DNA of 64,000 bases from an uncultured Eubacteriales bacterium (GTDB lineage: Bacteria; Bacillota; Clostridia; Oscillospirales; Oscillospiraceae), in contig URNZ01000002.1 in NCBI GenBank assembly GCA_900549405.1, forward strand, positions 16,849 through 80,848. The letters are read 5' to 3'. Position 1 is the stretch's first letter, and each line of letters starts with the position of its first letter. Made by a program: the position numbers and the translations under genes. The notes under the pieces are model-generated. The model saw only the letters and a list, made by a program, of their open reading frames with translations. It was not told the origin of the DNA and ran no database searches. Shown here piece after piece: positions 34,753 through 40,727 of the stretch.

Positions 34753-34780
34753 GAGTTAGGAGTTAGGAACTAGGAGTTGG
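34753..34780. repeat. Short degenerate tandem repeat
   Basis: About three imperfect copies of a GAGTTAGGA-type unit (GAGTTAGG, AGTTAGGAAC, TAGGAGTTGG). The array overlaps the last codons of the TetR gene, so copy-number change would alter its C-terminus. Confidence 0.6.
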
Positions 34781-35390
34781 CGGCTCTAATAGTTTCCACC
34801 CGGGAAATGAAGCGGTCTATGTGGCTGTTCAGGGTGGCGAATACCGCCGGTTTGTCCTCCGCCCCATCATAGAGGGCGTAAAGCAGGTAGATAGGGCCGT
34901 AAAACTCCAATGCCAGCTGCGCGCCCAGGTCCGCGTCCCCGGTGAGACCCTGGAATACCTCCGCCATGTATTTGGTGGGGCCGGAGGCCAGATAGGTCTG
35001 GAACAGCTGGCCCAGGGCCGGGTCGTGATACTGCTCCAGGGTGAGCATCCGGCGGAAGGCGGCGGAAAATGGCTCCTGGGTCCAGTGGGCGAATTGAGCC
35101 TGGGTATAGGCCCGTATTTTGTCCGCCGGGGCCAGCAGATAGGCCTGCGCCGCGCCGCTGTCCCGGGCCAAGGGCATCTGATAGTCCTGGGCGCGCTGCT
35201 GGTCTAACTGGTTCATATGGGCCACGATCTGGTCTAAAATGGCCTGTTTGCTGGGAAAATGCTTATAAAGGGCCGCCTTGGTCAGCCCCAGCTGCTTTGC
35301 GATGTCGCTCATAGAGGTGCCCAGATAGCCGCTTTGGGCAAACAGCTCCAGGGCGGCGGATAAGATGCGTTCTTTTGTCTCCCCTGCCAT
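34770..35390 (-). CDS. TetR/AcrR family transcriptional repressor
   Basis: Regulator of 206 residues. The N-terminal helix-turn-helix is ETKERILSAALELFAQSGYLGTSMSDIAKQLGLTKAALYKHFPSKQAILDQIV. The remaining helical domain (about 60-206) would bind an unknown inducer. ATG 35390 (MAGETKERI) is favoured by AGGAGG upstream; the frame remains open for 42 more codons but runs through the promoter. The promoter contains two TetR-type palindromes (35413-35456), so it almost certainly represses itself and the downstream flavodoxin-like gene. Confidence 0.92.
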   Translation of the reverse strand: MAGETKERILSAALELFAQSGYLGTSMSDIAKQLGLTKAALYKHFPSKQAILDQIVAHMNQLDQQRAQDYQMPLARDSGAAQAYLLAPADKIRAYTQAQFAHWTQEPFSAAFRRMLTLEQYHDPALGQLFQTYLASGPTKYMAEVFQGLTGDADLGAQLALEFYGPIYLLYALYDGAEDKPAVFATLNSHIDRFISRVETIRAANS

Positions 35391-35412
35391 GATATGTCCT
35401 CCTGAAAACAAA

Positions 35413-35462
35413 AAGTGACCGATTGGTAACTTGATTATAGTTACCGAGCGGTCACTTGTCAA
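35413..35462 (-). promoter_or_regulatory. Autoregulated tetR promoter with paired operators
   Basis: On the minus strand, TTGACA (35457-35462), a 17-bp spacer and TATAAT (35434-35439). One operator (TTACC-GAGC-GGTCA type) fills the spacer and a mirror copy (TGACC-GATT-GGTAA) lies just after the -10. Together they form a large inverted repeat AAGTGACCG...CGGTCACTT. Confidence 0.9.
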
Positions 35463-35544
35463 GAGAAAGATCATAATGGTAGTGTGTTTTGCGCTGCACG
35501 GATGGATTTTGCCCATTTTGTCAAAAAGAGGTAGGACGGAACGC

Positions 35545-35573
35545 GCATAGCCGGGGCGCTGGGGGCCATGCTA
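35545..35573 (+). promoter_or_regulatory. Sigma-G/sigma-F type forespore promoter of the SASP gene
   Basis: GCATA (35545-35549), then a 17-bp gap to CATGCTA (35567-35573). This matches the forespore sigma consensus (GCATA ... CATnnTA) and suits a spore-protein gene. No sigma-A promoter is apparent here. Confidence 0.75.
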
Positions 35574-35632
35574 GCAGTGGATGTTCCATCCACGACCCAA
35601 CAAACCAAAAAAGAGAAAGGGAGAAACAAATC

Positions 35633-35839
35633 ATGTCTAACTCTAACAACAAGGGCAACAACATCATGGTCCCCAACGCGCGCCAGGCTATGGATCAGTT
35701 CAAGATGGAGGCCGCCAGCCAGGTGGGCGTGAACCTGAAGCAGGGCTATAACGGCGACCTGACCAGCCGCGAGGCCGGCTCTGTGGGCGGCCAGATGGTG
35801 AAGAAGATGATCGAGGCCTATGAGAACGGCATGAAGTAA
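35633..35839 (+). CDS. Alpha/beta-type small acid-soluble spore protein
   Basis: DNA-coating spore protein of 68 residues. It has the family core PNARQAMDQFKMEAASQVGV and the second block GDLTSREAGSVGGQMVKKMIEAYE, which includes the germination-protease cleavage region. SASPs saturate spore DNA and protect it from UV and heat. The start at ATG 35633 (MSNSNNKGNN) follows GAAAGGGAG. An upstream open frame is not used because it would cross the promoter. Presence of this gene indicates a sporulation-capable lineage. Confidence 0.95.
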   Translation: MSNSNNKGNNIMVPNARQAMDQFKMEAASQVGVNLKQGYNGDLTSREAGSVGGQMVKKMIEAYENGMK

Positions 35840-35870
35840 ACCCAAGCCTGCTAAGAAGTAGGCAAGCCTG

Positions 35871-35910
35871 CGTCCGCCCCTTCGCGTTTGAGGGGGCGGG
35901 CGTGTTTTTT
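35871..35910 (+). terminator. Terminator after SASP gene
   Basis: Stem CGTCCGCCCC / GGGGCGGGCG (35871-35880, 35893-35902) followed by TGTTTTTT. Confidence 0.88.
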
Positions 35911-35942
35911 GTGAAAAGGCGACACCGGGCGGGCTTTGTCTC

Positions 35943-35971
35943 TTGCGGCGGGGCGGCAAGACCGATATAAT
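35943..35971 (+). promoter_or_regulatory. Promoter of the TGS-uridine kinase gene
   Basis: TTGCGG, a 17-bp spacer and TATAAT, about 65 bp before the start. Confidence 0.72.
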
Positions 35972-36035
35972 GATTTTATACCCAACGGAGACATATAAGA
36001 TACACGGGCGGCGGAAACGCGGCCCGGAGGAGGAT

Positions 36036-37712
36036 ATGACCATGGAGAGTAACCAGATGTTTCATGTGACCATGGGCCAGACGGCCCGGGACTATCCCGC
36101 CGGAACGACCTTTCAGACCATCGCGGACCAGGTGCAGGGGGACTATCCCCACGACATTTTGCTGGTCAACCGAAACGGCAAGCTGTGTGAGCTGCACAAA
36201 AAGCTGGACCGGGACTGCACCCTGACCATGGTCACGGCGGCGGACCGGCCGGGGATGCAGACCTATGAGCGCACCGCCCTGCTTCTGCTGCTGAAGGCCT
36301 TTTACGATATCGTAGGCCGGGATAACGTGCGCCGGGTGCGGGTGGAGTATTCTCTGAGCCACGCCCTGTTCCTGCGGGCGGCGGGGGACTTTACCCTGGA
36401 CAAAGCCCTGCTGGAGCGGGTGGAGGCCCGGATGCGGACCCTGGCGGCGGAGAAGACGCCCATCGTCAAGGAGTCTATCAGCACCGACGACGGGGTAGAG
36501 CGGCTGCGGAATATGGGCATGGAGGACAAGGTCCGGCTGCTGAGCTATCGCATGAGCTCCCGGGTGAATCTGTACAGCATGGGGAACTTCACTGACTATT
36601 TCTACGGCTACATGGCCCCCCACGCGGGCTATGTGAAGTGTTTCGCTCTGGAGACGTTTGAGGACGGCTTTGTCCTCCGTCTGCCCAGCCAGAGTGACCC
36701 GGAGCACCTGGGGGCGTTCCAGCCCTCCATCAAAGTATTTCACGCCATGCACGACATGGCCCGGCGCACGGCGGCCCTGCACATCGACAACGTGGGGGAG
36801 ATTAACGACATGATTTCCGCCGGACTGTCCACCCAGATGATCCTGGGCCAGGAGGCCCTGATGGAAAAGCAGATCGGCGACATCGCCCAGGAGATCGCGG
36901 ACCGCTCCGACGTGCGCTTTGTGATGATCGCCGGGCCCTCCTCCTCGGGCAAGACCACCTTCTCTCACCGGCTGTCCACCCAACTGATGGCCTGCGGCCT
37001 GATACCCCACCCCATCGCCACGGACAACTATTTCAAAAACCGGGTGCTGGCCCCCAAGGACGCCGACGGGCAATATGACTTTGAGTGTCTGGAGGCCATG
37101 GACGTGGAGCAGTTCAACACGGACATGGGCCGCCTGCTGCGGGGGGAGACCATCGACCTGCCCACCTATAACTTCAAGAAGGGGGAGCGGGAGTATAACG
37201 GTGAACAGCTGACCCTGGGGAAGAACGACGTGCTGGTCATCGAGGGCATCCACTGTCTCAACGACCAGTTCCCCTATGCCCTGCCCCGGGAGAGCATGTT
37301 CAAGATCTATATCAGCTGCCTGACCACCCTGAACGTGGACGACCACAACCGCATCCCCACCACAGACGCCCGGCTGCTGCGGCGCATCGAGCGGGACGCC
37401 CGCACCCGGGGCTACAGCGCCCAGGCCACCATCCGTATGTGGCCCTCCGTCCGCCGGGGGGAGGAGCGGAACATCTTCCCCTATCAGGACAGCGCCGATG
37501 CGGTGTTCAACTCCGCCCTCATCTATGAGACGGCCCTGCTGAAGACCTATGTGGAGCCCCTGCTCTTTGGCGTGCCCCGGGACAGCCAGGAGTATGTGGA
37601 GGCCAAGCGTCTGCTGAAATTCCTCAGCTATTCTCTGCCCATTCCCGCCGACGACGTGCCAAAGACGTCTCTGGTGCGGGAGTTCATCGGCGGCGGGTGC
37701 TATAAAGTCTGA
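36036..37712 (+). CDS. Nucleoside kinase: TGS-like and uridine kinase domains
   Basis: Protein of 558 residues. The N-terminal part (about 1-75) is a TGS/ubiquitin-like fold. The middle (75-280) resembles the threonyl-tRNA synthetase second additional domain region, with HDMARRTAALHIDNVGEIND before the kinase. The C-terminal part is a uridine kinase/phosphoribulokinase domain with Walker A AGPSSSGKTTFSHRL (near 304-318), TDNYFKNRV and VLVIEGIHCLND. This architecture is common in Firmicutes and annotated nucleoside kinase; the phosphoryl acceptor is not established. ATG 36036 has CGGAGGAGG upstream; an open frame begins 93 bp earlier but would overlap the promoter -10. Confidence 0.9.
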   Translation: MTMESNQMFHVTMGQTARDYPAGTTFQTIADQVQGDYPHDILLVNRNGKLCELHKKLDRDCTLTMVTAADRPGMQTYERTALLLLLKAFYDIVGRDNVRRVRVEYSLSHALFLRAAGDFTLDKALLERVEARMRTLAAEKTPIVKESISTDDGVERLRNMGMEDKVRLLSYRMSSRVNLYSMGNFTDYFYGYMAPHAGYVKCFALETFEDGFVLRLPSQSDPEHLGAFQPSIKVFHAMHDMARRTAALHIDNVGEINDMISAGLSTQMILGQEALMEKQIGDIAQEIADRSDVRFVMIAGPSSSGKTTFSHRLSTQLMACGLIPHPIATDNYFKNRVLAPKDADGQYDFECLEAMDVEQFNTDMGRLLRGETIDLPTYNFKKGEREYNGEQLTLGKNDVLVIEGIHCLNDQFPYALPRESMFKIYISCLTTLNVDDHNRIPTTDARLLRRIERDARTRGYSAQATIRMWPSVRRGEERNIFPYQDSADAVFNSALIYETALLKTYVEPLLFGVPRDSQEYVEAKRLLKFLSYSLPIPADDVPKTSLVREFIGGGCYKV

Positions 37713-37742
37713 ATAAATAAAAAATTTCAGTCAAAATACACA

Positions 37743-37772
37743 TTGACACATGAGAGCCTCCCATGGTATAAA
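37743..37772 (+). promoter_or_regulatory. Strong promoter of the 37.8-kb RNA
   Basis: TTGACA, an 18-bp spacer and TATAAA, with no ribosome site or plausible gene after it before the structured region. Confidence 0.82.
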
Positions 37773-37778
37773 AAACTC

Positions 37779-38116
37779 GTTCGTTTTTTCGGACGCTGAG
37801 TGCCAAGCGCACGTTTTGACCATCCCCCATCCGGGGGGATCGAGGCTACACGGACGGCCGGGTCAAATGCCGAAAACCCGTCGAAGAGCCGGGGACCGCA
37901 CCGCGGGTGCGGATTGGCAACGTGGTTGCCTTATTGATCGGGCGGAAGGGCCCGGATTTTATAAGTTCTGCGCCAAAGGGCGCGCACCGCTTGTAAAATG
38001 GTCAATAAGCGTGATAGGCTTCTGCACGGCAGAGGGGTGAACGAGCGTCACGGGAATGATCTAAGACAGTACAGGGTATCGGTGCGCCGCAAGCGCAGAC
38101 CGATACCCTGTTTTTT
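37779..38116 (+). ncRNA. Candidate structured non-coding RNA, about 340 nt, class unknown
   Basis: A free-standing unit with a near-consensus promoter, dense helices and a strong terminator. The 5' end CTCGTTC (37776-37782) is complementary to GAACGAG (38039-38045), closing the molecule. Inner hairpins include ATCCCCC/GGGGGAT (37822-37828, 37834-37840), CCGCACC/GGTGCGG (37896-37902, 37906-37912), GGCAAC-GTG-GTTGCC (37916-37930), CGGGC/GCCCG (37939-37943, 37950-37954) and TGCGCC/GGCGCG (37969-37974, 37979-37984). The terminator stem CAGGGTATCGGT/ACCGATACCCTG (38072-38083, 38099-38110) carries six T. It lacks RNase P, tmRNA, SRP and T-box signatures. The size and closed ends resemble a housekeeping-type or regulatory RNA. 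Only a 96-codon ORF without a ribosome site overlaps it. Confidence 0.72.
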
Positions 38117-38196
38117 GTGCCTGGAGAGAGCGGGGGAGAGGAGGGAAGAAAACAGAAGGAGACAGGCGTGATTCTGAAATAGAAAGCTGTGTGTTG

Positions 38197-39075
38197 ATGA
38201 TGAAGCACGTTATGAACAAGCCCAACAAGCTCCTGTCCCTGGCGCTGGCCCTGGGGATGTCCGCCGCCCTGCTGGCCGGGTGTGGACAGCAGAGCGCCCA
38301 GAGCGCCCAGAGCGATTCCGCCAGCGCGTCCTCCGCCGTCTCCGGCAGCCAGAGCGCGCAGGACGGGGAGAAGGTCCGGGTGGGCCTGGCCTGGCTGGCG
38401 GATTTTGAAAACGGCCAGGTGGACGAGGACACCCAGGCCTATATCGACGCGGTGACCCAGGCCGGGGGCGAGCCCGTCCTGCTGGAACAGGTCACCGACC
38501 TGGACAGCGCCAAGGCGGCTCTGGACACGGTGGATGCCCTGATTCTCACCGGGGGCGAGGACGTGGACCCCAGCTATTACAACGAGGCGCCCGACCCCAT
38601 GCTGGAGGAGCCCAACCCCGCCCGGGACACCTCGGACTATTGGATGATGACTGCCGCCCTGGACGAGGACTTTCCCACCCTGGCCACCTGCCGGGGGATG
38701 CAGGTGATGAACGTGGTGTGCGGCGGGACGCTGTATCAGGATCTGCCCACCCAGTTTGACAGCGACGTCCAGCACCGGGACCCGGAGCTGGTGGACTTCA
38801 CCTATCACGACGTGACCATCGAGGATGGCAGCTTGCTCGCCCAGATCATGGGCGCGGGCAAGCTGAACGTGAACTCCTGGCACCACCAGGGGGTGAAGAC
38901 CGTGGGGGAGGGCCTCACCGTCACCGCCCGCTCTGACGACGGCCTGGTGGAGGCCCTGGAGATGCAGGACAAGACCTTTATGCTGGGCGTCCAGTTCCAC
39001 CCCGAGTGGCGGGTAGTGGAGGGGGACGACTCCTTCCTGCCCTTCTTCACCGCCCTGATGGACGCGGCCAAGTAA
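38197..39075 (+). CDS. Secreted lipoprotein with class-I glutamine amidotransferase fold (gamma-glutamyl hydrolase-like)
   Basis: Protein of about 292 residues resembling PuuD/peptidase C26 enzymes, which hydrolyse gamma-glutamyl amides such as gamma-glutamyl-GABA. The catalytic triad is Cys165 (LATCRGMQVMNV), His268 and Glu270 (GVQFHPEW). LILTGGEDVDPSYYNE is the family oxyanion/glycine block. Unusually, the enzyme is preceded by a lipoprotein signal with lipobox LAGC (Cys29) and a Gln/Ala/Ser linker, so it should act outside the cell. The start is uncertain (ATG 38197, 38200 or 38212; no strong ribosome site). It follows the orphan RNA by 80 bp. Confidence 0.88.
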   Translation: MMKHVMNKPNKLLSLALALGMSAALLAGCGQQSAQSAQSDSASASSAVSGSQSAQDGEKVRVGLAWLADFENGQVDEDTQAYIDAVTQAGGEPVLLEQVTDLDSAKAALDTVDALILTGGEDVDPSYYNEAPDPMLEEPNPARDTSDYWMMTAALDEDFPTLATCRGMQVMNVVCGGTLYQDLPTQFDSDVQHRDPELVDFTYHDVTIEDGSLLAQIMGAGKLNVNSWHHQGVKTVGEGLTVTARSDDGLVEALEMQDKTFMLGVQFHPEWRVVEGDDSFLPFFTALMDAAK

Positions 39076-39113
39076 ACAGACCCGAAATAAAGCCAAAATA
39101 AATCCAAAACAAG

Positions 39114-39146
39114 GCCCGGCGCGCAGTGTGTTTCTGCGCGCCGGGC
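39114..39146 (-). terminator. Terminator of the glycan export operon
   Basis: 13-bp stem GCCCGGCGCGCAG / CTGCGCGCCGGGC (39114-39126, 39134-39146). CTTGTTTTGG follows on the minus strand. Confidence 0.85.
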
Positions 39147-39161
39147 TTGCTTATGCCTGGG

Positions 39162-39944
39162 TCATATCCTGCTCTGTGCGGCCAGGGCCTTCACCCGGTC
39201 CAGGGGGAGCTTTTTGTCCAGATAGTCCTGATACAGCCCACAGAGCGGCTGAGTCTCGCCAAAGGCGATCTGCCGCCCCTTCTCCAGCCAGAGCACCTTG
39301 GTACACAGCTGGCGGATCTGCTCCAGGGAGTGGGACACCAGAATGGTGGTGGCGCCCCCGGCGATGATCTCCCGCATCTTCTTTTCGCTCTTTTTCTTAA
39401 AGGCCCCGTCGCCCACGGATAGCACCTCGTCCAAAATCAGAATGTCCGGCTGGACCAGGCTGGCGATGGAGAAGGCCAGGCGGCTCTTCATGCCGGAGGA
39501 GAGCTGCTTAAAGGGCCGGTCCTGAAAGTCACGCAGCTCCGCAAAGTCGATGATCTGGTCATAGGTCTGGTCCATGAATTTGCGGGTGTAGCCCAGCATG
39601 GCCCCCCGGAGATAGGCGTTCTCCCGCACGGTCAGGTCGCCGTCGAAGCCGCTGGCCAGCTCCAGCAGGGCGGCGATGCTCCCCCGGCGGGTGACACGGC
39701 CCTGGGTGGGCTCCATGATGCCCGAGATGGCCTTCAGCAGGGTGGACTTGCCCGCGCCGTTTGTCCCGATGATGCCCAGCATGTCCCCCTTTTCCAGGGA
39801 AAAGGTCACGTCCCGGTCCGCCCAGAACTCCGTCACGTGATAGTTGTGCTTGATGCGCCGCAGGACGTATTCCTTCAGACCAATCTCCTTAAAATCCCCG
39901 GTGATGTAGCGGATGGACACGTGATCTAACTCTAAAATACTCAT
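39162..39944 (-). CDS. Polysaccharide/teichoic acid ABC exporter, ATP-binding subunit
   Basis: ATPase of 260 residues of the Wzt/TagH class. Before Walker A it has the typical long N-terminal region with LKEYVLRRIKHNYHVTEFWADRDVTFSLEKGD. Walker A is GTNGAGKST (about 60-68), the signature is the variant LSSGMKSRLAFSIA, and Walker B is DILILDEVLSVGDGAF. The LSSGM signature is a hallmark of glycan exporters. It works with the permease 12 bp upstream to move an undecaprenyl-linked polymer across the membrane. No carbohydrate-binding extension is present, as in TagH-short or Wzt without C-terminal domain. It is the last gene of the operon. Confidence 0.93.
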   Translation of the reverse strand: MSILELDHVSIRYITGDFKEIGLKEYVLRRIKHNYHVTEFWADRDVTFSLEKGDMLGIIGTNGAGKSTLLKAISGIMEPTQGRVTRRGSIAALLELASGFDGDLTVRENAYLRGAMLGYTRKFMDQTYDQIIDFAELRDFQDRPFKQLSSGMKSRLAFSIASLVQPDILILDEVLSVGDGAFKKKSEKKMREIIAGGATTILVSHSLEQIRQLCTKVLWLEKGRQIAFGETQPLCGLYQDYLDKKLPLDRVKALAAQSRI

Positions 39945-39956
39945 GACGCGCCTCCG

Positions 39957-40724
39957 TTACACATAGTACAAAAACCGGTGGTTGTACTTCTTATACATCC
40001 AGCACCCGATCCCCAGCACAATGGCCACGTCCGCCGCCATGAGCAGGTGGAACCAGAGGGTGGGCACCGTGGCCTCAATGACGATCTTGCGGAAATAGCG
40101 GATGAACAGGTAGACCGGGTTCAGGAGGAAGAGGCACTGCATTTTATGGCTGTACCCGTCGACGGTATAGAAGATGGCGGACATGTACATCAGCAGCTGG
40201 GTGAAGACAGACCACAGATATTGAATGTCCCGGAAGAAGACAAACAGGGCCGACAGGACCAAGCCCACGCCGATGTTGAACAGCACCAGACAGGCGATGG
40301 GGTACAGAAGGCAGATCAGCTTCCAGGTGAAGGTGATGTTGTCCAGAATGCAGAAGACGAAGAACACACACAGAGTCAGGCCGAAATTGATGAGGGTCTG
40401 AACATTTTTTGAGAAAAGAAACAGATATTTCGGAACATTGACCTTCGTAAAGATAGAAGCGTTTCCCATGAGCGACGTCATTCCCTGGGACGTCGCTTCA
40501 TTGAAGTAGCTGAACACCAGGTTTCCGCAGAATAGATAGGTGGTGTAGTGGGCCACACTGCGTCCGAAAAACTGCGTAAAAACTAAGCGCATAATTAGCA
40601 AAGTCAACAGCGGAGATAAAACGCTCCACATCATTCCGAGTACCGTTCGTTTGTATTTTTTCTTGAAATCACGTTTCACCAGTTCTTCGAAGAGAAATTG
40701 GTATCTTTTTGCCTTTTGCAGCAT
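39957..40724 (-). CDS. Polysaccharide/teichoic acid ABC exporter, permease
   Basis: ABC-2 type permease of 255 residues with six helices, of the Wzm/TagG family. It starts with FEELVKRDFKKKYKRTVLGMMWSVLSPLL, the amphipathic interface helix typical of TagG. It ends with LFLLNPVYLFIRYFRKIVIEATVP, where LNP is a family mark. It pairs with the ATPase encoded next. Composition rises in AT content toward its 5' end, where the foreign-looking glycosyltransferase block begins. Confidence 0.93.
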   Translation of the reverse strand: MLQKAKRYQFLFEELVKRDFKKKYKRTVLGMMWSVLSPLLTLLIMRLVFTQFFGRSVAHYTTYLFCGNLVFSYFNEATSQGMTSLMGNASIFTKVNVPKYLFLFSKNVQTLINFGLTLCVFFVFCILDNITFTWKLICLLYPIACLVLFNIGVGLVLSALFVFFRDIQYLWSVFTQLLMYMSAIFYTVDGYSHKMQCLFLLNPVYLFIRYFRKIVIEATVPTLWFHLLMAADVAIVLGIGCWMYKKYNHRFLYYV

Positions 40725-40727
40725 TAT

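Noticed and set aside
37750..38040. 96-codon ORF inside the 37.8-kb RNA
   Set aside because: No ribosome site, no plausible domain, and its codons run through several strong hairpins. The promoter -10 lies inside its first codons.
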